Part shown: one piece after another, positions 1 through 7,015 of the stretch
Layout: each line of letters begins with the position of its first letter
How positions within the stretch are numbered: the first letter of the stretch is position 1
Assembly (NCBI GenBank): GCA_002316835.1
Contig: DCEG01000023.1
Span: 1-9,063 of the forward strand
DNA: 9,063 nt
Direction: 5' to 3'
Source of the DNA: Bacteroidales bacterium UBA1035
GTDB taxonomy: Bacteria; Bacteroidota; Bacteroidia; Bacteroidales; Dysgonomonadaceae
Made by a program: the position numbers and the translations under genes
Notes under the pieces: model-generated
Seen by the model: only the letters and a program-made list of their open reading frames with translations
Database searches by the model: none
Told to the model about the DNA's origin: nothing

Positions 1-1
1 T

Positions 2-502
2 CTTGGAGTTTTCGCCTATTTACTATCGAAAAGGAAGGGGAAAGATGAGATTGTTGAACAAAGATTACGTCAAAACACGTTGAAAATTGCCGACGAAATA
101 GTTTCGAAATCCGGTAAAGATCTTTACCGTCGCCCGTTCGAAAGATATTATTGGGGATGCAACGGTACGTTGGCACGTTTAACCGTAAATTTATTCGTTG
201 CCGATAAACTGAATCCGGACAAAAAATATAAAAACACTGCCTACGATACAGTGGCACACATATTCGGTAGAAATTATTATAATCGTTCTTTTGTAACCGG
301 ATTGGGTTTGAACCCACCAATGAATCCACACGATCGCCGTTCCGGTGCCGACAATATTATTGATCCCTGGCCCGGATATTTGGTTGGAGGTGGACATTCT
401 GCCATTGACTGGATAGACGAAGAAGGGAGTTATTCACACAACGAAGTTGCCATTAACTGGCAGGCGCCGTTGGTATTTGCGTTGGCTTGGTTACTGAATT
501 AA
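2..502 (+). CDS. GH9 endoglucanase (cellulase), C-terminal part, 5' truncated by window edge
   Basis: The reading frame is open from the first bases of the window and ends at TAA 500-502, giving 166 residues; the true start lies upstream. This is the end of the (alpha/alpha)6 barrel of glycoside hydrolase family 9, inverting enzymes that cut beta-1,4-glucan chains. Both family signatures are visible: G-L-N-P-P-M-N-P-H-D-R with His110 and Arg112 (fragment numbering), and W-I-D-x4-Y-x3-E-V-A with Glu148, the position of the GH9 catalytic acid. In the second signature the usual D-Y-N after the Glu-x-Ala-Ile stretch reads N-W-Q, a mild variant. The two catalytic Asp residues of the family lie in the missing N-terminal part. 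A strong terminator follows, so this gene ends a transcription unit separate from the downstream operon. An internal TTG at 80 is not a credible start because homologous sequence continues upstream of it. In xyloglucan loci the GH9 member acts on the glucan backbone; the substrate here is inferred from the neighbours. Confidence 0.9.
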   Translation, partial: LGVFAYLLSKRKGKDEIVEQRLRQNTLKIADEIVSKSGKDLYRRPFERYYWGCNGTLARLTVNLFVADKLNPDKKYKNTAYDTVAHIFGRNYYNRSFVTGLGLNPPMNPHDRRSGADNIIDPWPGYLVGGGHSAIDWIDEEGSYSHNEVAINWQAPLVFALAWLLN

Positions 503-526
503 GATGATTTTTTGAGCGTATTAGTT

Positions 527-568
527 AATTATCCTGAAATAACCGCAGGATAATTTCCGTTTTTTTTT
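527..568 (+). terminator. Rho-independent terminator after the GH9 gene
   Basis: A perfect 10-bp stem (AATTATCCTG 527-536, CAGGATAATT 546-555) encloses a 9-nt loop. After a short TCCG it is followed by nine T residues (560-568). It sits 25 nt past the GH9 stop codon and separates that gene from the regulator operon. The stem is only moderately GC-rich but fully paired. Confidence 0.85.
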
Positions 569-650
569 AATGTAAAACAATATAAGTAGTAAATACAATA
601 AGGGCGTATTTATATGTGTACTTTATACTTAGCCTAAATTATTGATATTA

Positions 651-664
651 ATGTTTTAAAACAT
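651..664. promoter_or_regulatory. 14-nt perfect palindrome, candidate operator
   Basis: ATGTTTTAAAACAT is a perfect inverted repeat in the promoter region of the regulator gene. It ends 34 nt upstream of the -7 box, so it would lie roughly 50 bp before the transcription start. Its two-fold symmetry fits a dimeric DNA-binding protein, and the gene just downstream encodes one, so autoregulation is a natural guess. The sequence is very AT-rich, so chance occurrence is possible. No second copy was noticed elsewhere in the window. Confidence 0.35.
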
Positions 665-698
665 ACATGAAATAATAATTTATTAGAAATAATCTGCT

Positions 699-706
699 TA
701 AATTTG
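699..706 (+). promoter_or_regulatory. Bacteroidota-type promoter -7 element for the regulator operon
   Basis: TAAATTTG matches the Bacteroidota sigma-ABfr -7 consensus TAnnTTTG exactly. It lies 21 nt before the ATG at 728, which would give a leader of about 15 nt. The -33 TTTG element is not clear: the nearest candidate, TTTA at 679-682, is spaced too closely. That weakness would suit a regulated promoter but also lowers confidence. This is the only full match seen in the 569-727 spacer. Confidence 0.5.
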
Positions 707-727
707 TATTGTCATTAAGAATATGTC

Positions 728-1447
728 ATGGGAAATAATGCGCATACTTATAATCCGTTCGTTTCGGTTGATTGTGTTGTCTTTGGATTCGATGGAGAAA
801 GGCTTAAAATATTACTTATCGAACGTACGATAGACGAGCAAAACTTTAGCGACAAAAAGTTGCCGGGTAGTATTATTTTTGATGAAGAGGACTTGAATGA
901 AGCTGCTACGCGTATCTTGAATGAATTGACGGGATTGAAAAATATTTATCTTAGTCAATTTCACAGTTTTGGTAATCCAAACAGAACGAAAAATTTACGT
1001 GATAGAAACTGGTTGGAAAGACTTACAAAGATGAAAATCGGTAGAGTCGTAACCGTTGGATACGTGGCATTGATAAAAATCAGCAGAAAGATAATTTTTC
1101 AATCCGAGAATACCGCCGCTAACTGGTATGATATAAACTCTTTGAAATTTTTTGAGTTAGCTTTTGACCACAACGAAATTGCTGATTTTGCTCTGGAGCA
1201 TATTCGCAACAAGGTAAAACTTGAACCGTCTATGTTGTTTGAGTTATTGCCCCAAAAATTTACTATGACTCAACTTCGTAATCTCTACGATACAATAATG
1301 GGAGTGACCTCAGACGTCAGGAATTTTAAGAAAAAAATGTTACAAATGGAGGGTCTGGAGCAATTGGATGAGGTGCAGAAAGATGTCCCCTACAGAGCTC
1401 CGAGACTTTACAGATTCGACAAAAGGATGCATAGAAAAAATAAGTGA
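728..1447 (+). CDS. Nudix-type transcriptional regulator (AraR/NrtR-like sugar-responsive regulator)
   Basis: This 239-residue protein has the two-part build of NrtR/AraR-type regulators: an N-terminal Nudix fold (about residues 10-150) and a C-terminal winged helix (about 163-239; L-L-P-Q-K-F-T-M-T-Q-L-R-N-L-Y and then the D-V-R-N-F-K-K-K segment at 196-203). The Nudix box begins at Gly47, but the catalytic R-E-U-x-E-E core reads R62-I-L-N-E-L67. Arg62 and Glu66 remain while two of the metal-binding glutamates are replaced by Ile63 and Leu67, and there is one extra residue before the core. Hydrolase activity is therefore unlikely and the domain probably binds a small ligand. In Bacteroides, regulators of this build control L-arabinose genes (AraR) and have been proposed for xylose genes; here the operon encodes xyloglucan-type exo-enzymes, so xylose, galactose or arabinose are reasonable ligands (inference). 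ATG 728 is preceded by AT-rich sequence without a Shine-Dalgarno site. The stop codon is 20 nt before the preferred GH31 start. Confidence 0.88.
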   Translation: MGNNAHTYNPFVSVDCVVFGFDGERLKILLIERTIDEQNFSDKKLPGSIIFDEEDLNEAATRILNELTGLKNIYLSQFHSFGNPNRTKNLRDRNWLERLTKMKIGRVVTVGYVALIKISRKIIFQSENTAANWYDINSLKFFELAFDHNEIADFALEHIRNKVKLEPSMLFELLPQKFTMTQLRNLYDTIMGVTSDVRNFKKKMLQMEGLEQLDEVQKDVPYRAPRLYRFDKRMHRKNK

Positions 1448-1467
1448 AATATTTAAAATCAAAAAAT

Positions 1468-4332
1468 ATGCAACGTGTCTCTTATATAGCTTTCACACTT
1501 TTCTTCTTGGTCTTTGCCAACTGCGCACCAACAACGTATCAAAGGACTAAAGATGGGATAGTTGTCCACATTAAACAAAAAAACGATACCCCTGCACACA
1601 AAATAAAACTACAGGTAATTGATGATAAAATCATACGTGTGGTTGCTACAGCCGATAAAAATTTCTCTTCCGAAAAGAGTTTGATAATCACTCCCGGGTT
1701 GTCATTATCTGAAAAGTTTAATGTGGTAGATGATGGTACGTTCATAATTTTATCCACCGATTCAATCGATGTGAGCGTGAGCAAAAAAGACGGTGAAATA
1801 GCCTTTCTAAATAAAGATGGCAGCCTTATTCTTCAAGAAAACAGTGGGGGAGGAAAATCGTTTTTGCCCATTGAAGTGGAAGGGACAAAAGGTTATACCC
1901 TGCGTCAGATATTTGAATCACCCGATGACGAAGCTTTTTACGGCCTGGGGCAACATCAGGCCGATGATTTCAATTACAAGGGTAAGAACGAATCACTATA
2001 TCAATACAATACCAAAGTTTCTGTGCCTTTCGTGGTGTCAAATAAGAATTATGGGATTTTGTGGGACAATTATTCGCTGAGTAAGTTTGGCGATGCGCGT
2101 GATTATCGACAACTGGATCAGTTTAAACTTTATGATGCTGAGGGCAAAGAAGGTGGATTGACTGCCACTTACACGAGAAAAGATAATCCGGCGGAGAAGA
2201 TTGTGAGGACAGAATCGGTATTAAACTACGAGTTTTTATCCGACATCAAGAATTTGCCTGAAGGTTTCGATATAAATAATTCAACAGTCGTTTGGAAGGG
2301 TGAAATTGAATCACCGGAGAGTGGTACGTATAATTTCTATCTTCACTATGCAGGATATGTGAGAGTTTTTTTCAACAATGAGCTTGTGGTTAAGGAGCGC
2401 TGGCGTACAGCATGGAACCCGAATTATTATAAATTCATGGTTGACCTGAATGCCGGAGAAAAAACTCCGTTACGTGTGGAGTGGGAACCAGATGGAGGTA
2501 CATCGCACATCGCACTGAAAGCGTTGAGTCCAGTTCCGGCGGAAGAACAAAATAAGCTGTCGCTTTGGAGTGAGATGGGAAATGAAATTGATTATTACTT
2601 CGTGGCTGGTTCAACTATGGATGATGTCATAAGCGGATACAGAACCCTAACCGGAAAATCGCAGGTGATGCCCAAATGGGCGATGGGCTTCTGGCAAAGC
2701 CGTGAACGTTATAAAACACAGCATGAATTGCTGGAAAATCTGACCGAATTTCGAAAACGTCAAATCTCTATCGACAATATCGTGCAAGACTGGTCGTACT
2801 GGCCGGTGGATGCCTGGGGAAGCCACGATTTCGACCCGGAGCGATTTCCTGATCCCAAAGGATTAGTTGATTCGGTTCATGCGATGAACGCAAAAATTAT
2901 GATTTCGGTGTGGCCTAAATTCTATATTACCACCGAACATTACAAAGAGTTCGACCGCAACGGATGGATGTATCAACAAGCGGTGAAAGACAGCATTCGC
3001 GACTGGATTTACCCTGGCTACATCGGCTCGTTCTACGACGCTTACGCCGAAGGCGCTCAAAAACTTTTCTGGAAGCAGATGGAAGATAAACTCTATCCAT
3101 TCGGGTTCGATGCCTGGTGGATGGATGCTTCCGAACCAAACGTACGTGACAACACCGATATGGATTACCGTAAGGCGCTGTGTGGCCCAACCGCTCTCGG
3201 TCCGTCCACCAAATATTTTAACGCCTATTCACTCGAAAACGCAAAAGCCATTTATCAGGGGCAGCGCGGTGTTAACCCCGATAAGCGCGTGTTCTTGCTC
3301 ACCCGTTCGGGTTTCGCCGGAATTCAACGTTATTCCACAGCCGTGTGGAGCGGAGACATTGGTACACGATGGGAAGATATGAAAGCGCAAATCTCGGCCG
3401 GACTGAATTTTGCTATGAGCGGAATCCCATACTGGACAATGGATATCGGTGGCTTCTGTGTGGAAAGGCGTTACGAAAACGCCCAACGTCTTTTTGATGC
3501 AACCGGACAAGAAAATGAAGATCTGAAAGAATGGCGCGAATTGAATGCTCGCTGGTACCAGTTTGGAGCATTTGTGCCACTGTATCGTGCACACGGCCAG
3601 TTTCCGTTCCGCGAACCGTATAACATCGCGCCCGAAAGTCATCCTGCATATCGGACTATCCTGTATTACAATAAATTGCGCTATCGCCTGATGCCCTATA
3701 TCTATTCGCTCGCCGGAATGACGTATTTCAACGATTACACCATCATGCGCGCATTAGTGATGGATTTCGGCAAAGACACAAATGTAAACAATATCGGCGA
3801 TCAGTATATGTTCGGAAACTCGTTGATGGTGTGTCCGGTTTACGAGTACAAGGCGATGAATCGTGAAGTTTATTTCCCGAAAACATCAGGCTGGTACGAT
3901 TTCTACACCGGGAAATTCATCGTCGGGGGGCAAACCCTGCAAGTCGATGCACCTTATTCCCGGATCCCGCTCTATGTCCCCGAAGGGGCTATCATTCCTT
4001 TCGGCCCGGAAATACAATATGTTGATGAAAAACAACCCGAGAAAATTACACTCTATGTGTATGGCGGTAAAAATGGTGCGTTCACTCTTTATGAAGATGA
4101 GGGTGTAAATTACAATTACGAGAAAGGCGAGTTTTCAACCATCGATTTCTCGTACGATGATGAAAGTCGCACATTAACTATAGATAAGCGTAGCGGTTCT
4201 TTTGCCGGAATGTTGCAAAATCGCACATTCAATATCGTGTATGTAAATAATGATTCGGTAAGAGAATTTAATCCTGATACAACGGGTGTTGTTGTTACTT
4301 ATTCGGGAGCAAAAAAGGAAGTGAAGTTATAG
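1468..4332 (+). CDS. GH31 alpha-xylosidase-like lipoprotein with inserted PA14 domain
   Basis: This is probably an exo-acting alpha-xylosidase that removes alpha-1,6-linked xylose from xyloglucan oligosaccharides. From ATG 1468 it has 954 residues. A short N-terminus and a hydrophobic stretch end at Cys19 (V-F-A-N-C), a lipoprotein-like signal with an atypical Asn at -1. An N-terminal beta-sandwich (F-Y-G-L-G-Q-H) is followed by a PA14 domain at about 228-355 (Y-E-F-L-S-D-I-K..., W-K-G-E-I..., Y-N-F-Y-L). The (beta/alpha)8 barrel spans about 395-715, and a C-terminal DUF5110-type beta domain lies near 855-930. The nucleophile is Asp553 in W-W-M-D-A-S-E-P-N and the likely acid/base is Asp630 in W-S-G-D-I-G-T-R-W. 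The K-W-A-M-G-F-W-Q-S-R-E-R-Y motif and the PA14 insert match characterised xyloglucan alpha-xylosidases such as CjXyl31A of Cellvibrio. A GTG at 1444, overlapping the regulator stop by 4 nt, would add eight residues (M-K-Y-L-K-S-K-N) and remains possible; ATG 1468 is preferred for its start codon and A-rich upstream sequence. Other alpha-glycosidase specificities cannot be excluded. Confidence 0.9.
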   Translation: MQRVSYIAFTLFFLVFANCAPTTYQRTKDGIVVHIKQKNDTPAHKIKLQVIDDKIIRVVATADKNFSSEKSLIITPGLSLSEKFNVVDDGTFIILSTDSIDVSVSKKDGEIAFLNKDGSLILQENSGGGKSFLPIEVEGTKGYTLRQIFESPDDEAFYGLGQHQADDFNYKGKNESLYQYNTKVSVPFVVSNKNYGILWDNYSLSKFGDARDYRQLDQFKLYDAEGKEGGLTATYTRKDNPAEKIVRTESVLNYEFLSDIKNLPEGFDINNSTVVWKGEIESPESGTYNFYLHYAGYVRVFFNNELVVKERWRTAWNPNYYKFMVDLNAGEKTPLRVEWEPDGGTSHIALKALSPVPAEEQNKLSLWSEMGNEIDYYFVAGSTMDDVISGYRTLTGKSQVMPKWAMGFWQSRERYKTQHELLENLTEFRKRQISIDNIVQDWSYWPVDAWGSHDFDPERFPDPKGLVDSVHAMNAKIMISVWPKFYITTEHYKEFDRNGWMYQQAVKDSIRDWIYPGYIGSFYDAYAEGAQKLFWKQMEDKLYPFGFDAWWMDASEPNVRDNTDMDYRKALCGPTALGPSTKYFNAYSLENAKAIYQGQRGVNPDKRVFLLTRSGFAGIQRYSTAVWSGDIGTRWEDMKAQISAGLNFAMSGIPYWTMDIGGFCVERRYENAQRLFDATGQENEDLKEWRELNARWYQFGAFVPLYRAHGQFPFREPYNIAPESHPAYRTILYYNKLRYRLMPYIYSLAGMTYFNDYTIMRALVMDFGKDTNVNNIGDQYMFGNSLMVCPVYEYKAMNREVYFPKTSGWYDFYTGKFIVGGQTLQVDAPYSRIPLYVPEGAIIPFGPEIQYVDEKQPEKITLYVYGGKNGAFTLYEDEGVNYNYEKGEFSTIDFSYDDESRTLTIDKRSGSFAGMLQNRTFNIVYVNNDSVREFNPDTTGVVVTYSGAKKEVKL

Positions 4333-4486
4333 GAATAAGGTTAATAGTTATTAGAGAAGAATAAATATATCTTTTGAGAATCTGAATAAGCTGATCATCT
4401 TTCCTGTGGAGAGAGATTGGCAGAAAGCTACAAAGGTGACGATCCGCCAATTGGCGAGGGAGTTCAAATTCATAATCCTGATTAAA
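4333..4486 (+). other. 154-nt GH31-GH2 spacer with a GC-richer structured island
   Basis: The first half (4333-4400) is very AT-rich, about 25% GC by hand count, with a near-match to a -7 box (TATCTTTTG 4368-4376, one base too long) and no clear -33 element. The second half (4401-4470) jumps to about 49% GC. It contains a perfect 12-nt palindrome, CGCCAATTGGCG (4445-4456), and a bulged 7-bp hairpin (4399-4406 with 4421-4427). ATTGGC at 4416-4421 can also pair with GCCAAT at 4446-4451, which competes with the palindrome folding on itself. Several frames are open across the island, including one ending at TAA 4483-4485, but none has a recognisable product or start. It may be a structured mRNA leader, a dispersed intergenic repeat or a gene remnant. 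No terminator with a T-run is present, so read-through into GH2 is expected. Confidence 0.45.
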
Positions 4487-6988
4487 ATGAAAGGTTTTAA
4501 TATTTTTCTTTTTTCATTTTCGTTTTTACTGATGATTTCGGTTTCCTGTAAATCCGGATCGCCGAGAATTACAAGCAATTTCAATGAAGGCTGGACTTTC
4601 CACCTGGGCGATATTGCTAATGCGGAATCTGTCGATTACGATAATTCCGATTGGCGCAACCTGACATTACCTCACGATTGGGCTATCGAAGGTGATTTCA
4701 GTGCTGATAATCCTTCCGGCGCCGGAGGCGGGGCTTTGCCCGGTGGGATCGGTTGGTATCGCAAAACTTTCAGTGTGGACAGATCGATGCATGGCAAAAA
4801 GATTTTCATCGATTTCGACGGTGTATACATGAATTCCGATGTGTGGATAAACGGGAATCATCTTGGAAACCGGCCCTATGGTTACATTTCTTTTAGATAC
4901 GATTTAACACCGTTCATCAATTTTGGTGGTGAAAACGTTATCGCCGTTCGAGTGGACAATAGTGAGCAACCCAATTCGCGTTGGTATTCCGGTTGCGGTA
5001 TTTATCGAAACGTATGGCTCACAACGGTTGATCCGGTTTACGTGGATCTGTGGGGTGCTTATGTAACAACGCCCGAAGTTAATGTAGAAAACGCAAAAGT
5101 TCTAGTTAGAACGACTGTCAGGAATGAAATGCCGGACAATAAAGATGTCAAAGTAATTAACAGTATTCTCGATCACTCGGGAAAAGAGATAGCTTCAAGT
5201 TCATCTGATGTTCTAATCACAGCCGGTTCATTAAGTGTGACAGAACAAAATATCGATTTAAAGAATCCTGTTTTATGGAATATCGAAGATCCTTACCTCT
5301 ACAAAGTTGTCACAAAGGTTTTTGTCGGTAAAGCTCAAACCGATGAATACACGACTCCTTTGGGAGTGAGGTATTTCTCTTTTGATGCCGAAAAAGGATT
5401 CTTTCTAAACGGTCTGCAAACAAAAATCAAAGGAGTGTGCATGCACCACGACTTGGGGTGTTTGGGTGCTGCAGTGAATAAGCGGGCTATCGAACGTCAG
5501 TTGGAGATTATGAAAGCGATGGGTGTGAACGGTATCCGGACATCTCACAATCCGCCTGCACCCGAACTGCTGGACCTTTGTGATGAAATGGGCTTTATCG
5601 TAATGGACGAAACTTTCGATATGTGGAGGAAGAAGAAAACGGCACACGATTATTCGCGTTATTTTAGCGAATGGCACGAACGCGACCTTACAGATCATAT
5701 CTTGCGCGATAGAAACCACCCGTCAATTTTTATGTGGAGTATAGGAAACGAAGTGCTGGAGCAATGGACTCACGCCGATGCAGATACGTTGGATATTCAA
5801 CAAGCTAACTTACTGCTTAACCTGAAACGCGATACTGCCACTCTCGTCGCAGGTGATTCTATGAGTGTAAATTCGTTACTGACTAAAAAACTGGCAGACA
5901 TGGTAAGAGCGCTCGATCCAACACGCCCGATAACAGCCGGAAACAACGAACCCAACCCTTACAATCATCTTTTTCGTTCCAATGCCTTGGATATTATTGG
6001 GTTCAATTATCATTTAGCTGATTTCGATAATGTGAAAGCTAATTTCCCGGGAAAACCATTTATTGCGGCAGAAACAACTTCAGCGCTTGCAACGCGGGGA
6101 TATTACCGTATGCCCGGTGATTCCATGTTTATTTGGCCCAATCGTTGGGATATTCCGTTTTTCGATGCAACTTACTCCTGTTCGTCTTACGATAATTGCC
6201 ATGTACCTTGGGGTTCAACACATGAAGAAACATGGAGAAAAGTCAAGGAAAACGAGTTTGTTAGCGGGATGTATATCTGGACCGGCTTCGACTATATCGG
6301 TGAGCCGACGCCTTTCTGGTTCCCGGCACGAAGTTCGTATTTCGGTATTGTGGATTTGGCCGGTTTTCCGAAGGATGCATATTATATGTATCAATCGGAA
6401 TGGACCGACAAAGATATGCTTCACGTCTTCCCTCACTGGAACTGGAGCAAAGGGGAAACGGTAGATGTTTGGGCGTATTACAACAATGCTGATGAGGCAG
6501 AGCTCTTCTTAAATGGTGTTTCTCATGGTACTCGCTCAAAGTCGAATGCATTTCATGTTTCATGGAGACTTACGTACGAACCTGGAACAATAAAAGTTGT
6601 TACACGTAAAGATGGAAAAGAGGTTCTTTCACAAGAAGTAAAAACTGCAGGCGAACCTTACCAAATTAAGCTTACACCAGACAGAACCGAAATTCAGGCT
6701 GATGGTTCCGATTTAAGTTTTGTTGCTGTTGAAATATTGGACAAAGATGGGAACCTATGTCCTAATGCTGATAATTTGATCCATTTTGAGATTTCAGATA
6801 ATGGTAAAATTGCCGGAGTCGATAATGGAAACCCAGCCAGTATGGAACGTTTCAAGAATAATGAACGAAAAGCATTTTACGGGAAATGTCTTGTGGTGGT
6901 AGGCAATAATAGTAAGAACGGAAAAATTCAATTAAAAGCAATATCCGATAAGCTGCAGTTTGCTTCTCTATCCATATCTGTGAAATAA
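4487..6988 (+). CDS. GH2 beta-galactosidase-like lipoprotein
   Basis: This 833-residue family 2 glycoside hydrolase probably removes beta-linked galactose from xyloglucan side chains. The signal peptide (M-K-G-F-N-I-F-L-F...) ends at a lipobox with Cys21 (I-S-V-S-C), so the enzyme is likely membrane-anchored and acts outside the cytoplasm. The domains run: sugar-binding jelly roll about 26-192 (D-W-A-I-E-G-D-F, R-W-Y-S-G-C-G-I-Y-R-N-V-W), immunoglobulin-like about 193-292, TIM barrel about 294-600, DUF4982-like about 645-708, and a GH2 C5-type Ig domain about 725-830. The acid/base is Glu422 in W-S-I-G-N-E and the nucleophile is Glu529 in A-A-E-T-T-S-A. The start is set at ATG 4487 because the signal peptide begins there; an in-frame GTG at 4406 would put 27 unrelated residues before it. 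The architecture is the common Bacteroidota one, and GH2 enzymes with the DUF4982/C5 tail include beta-galactosidases; beta-glucuronidase or other activities cannot be ruled out from sequence alone. The next gene starts 27 nt downstream. Confidence 0.9.
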   Translation: MKGFNIFLFSFSFLLMISVSCKSGSPRITSNFNEGWTFHLGDIANAESVDYDNSDWRNLTLPHDWAIEGDFSADNPSGAGGGALPGGIGWYRKTFSVDRSMHGKKIFIDFDGVYMNSDVWINGNHLGNRPYGYISFRYDLTPFINFGGENVIAVRVDNSEQPNSRWYSGCGIYRNVWLTTVDPVYVDLWGAYVTTPEVNVENAKVLVRTTVRNEMPDNKDVKVINSILDHSGKEIASSSSDVLITAGSLSVTEQNIDLKNPVLWNIEDPYLYKVVTKVFVGKAQTDEYTTPLGVRYFSFDAEKGFFLNGLQTKIKGVCMHHDLGCLGAAVNKRAIERQLEIMKAMGVNGIRTSHNPPAPELLDLCDEMGFIVMDETFDMWRKKKTAHDYSRYFSEWHERDLTDHILRDRNHPSIFMWSIGNEVLEQWTHADADTLDIQQANLLLNLKRDTATLVAGDSMSVNSLLTKKLADMVRALDPTRPITAGNNEPNPYNHLFRSNALDIIGFNYHLADFDNVKANFPGKPFIAAETTSALATRGYYRMPGDSMFIWPNRWDIPFFDATYSCSSYDNCHVPWGSTHEETWRKVKENEFVSGMYIWTGFDYIGEPTPFWFPARSSYFGIVDLAGFPKDAYYMYQSEWTDKDMLHVFPHWNWSKGETVDVWAYYNNADEAELFLNGVSHGTRSKSNAFHVSWRLTYEPGTIKVVTRKDGKEVLSQEVKTAGEPYQIKLTPDRTEIQADGSDLSFVAVEILDKDGNLCPNADNLIHFEISDNGKIAGVDNGNPASMERFKNNERKAFYGKCLVVVGNNSKNGKIQLKAISDKLQFASLSISVK

Positions 6989-7015
6989 ATCATTCATATT
7001 ATTAATATTTAAATT

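Noticed and set aside
80..502. TTG at 80 as the start of a short 140-residue protein.
   Set aside because: The frame and GH9-like sequence continue upstream to the window edge, so this is the tail of a longer gene.
590..612. Inverted repeat TAAATAC / GTATTTA with a 9-nt spacer in the regulator promoter region.
   Set aside because: Only 7 bp, entirely AT-rich apart from one pair, with no T-run and away from the promoter; likely chance in this sequence.
3229..3642. 137-residue open frame on the minus strand inside GH31.
   Set aside because: It lies wholly opposite the conserved catalytic barrel in a GC-richer stretch; the product is not recognisable and the frame is explained by the codon composition of the + strand gene.
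4368..4376. Possible internal promoter -7 box before GH2 (TATCTTTTG).
   Set aside because: The spacing inside the element is one base too long and there is no -33 TTTG about 20 nt upstream; noted only within the spacer entry.
4406..4486. In-frame GTG at 4406 as the GH2 start, adding 27 residues.
   Set aside because: A complete lipoprotein signal peptide begins at ATG 4487; a 27-residue extension before it would bury the signal and lies in the compositionally odd spacer.
4351..4584. 77-residue minus-strand open frame crossing the GH31-GH2 spacer.
   Set aside because: Half of it is antisense to the GH2 signal peptide region, which gives a spurious hydrophobic-looking product; no recognisable family or start context. 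The spacer itself is reported as an anomaly instead.
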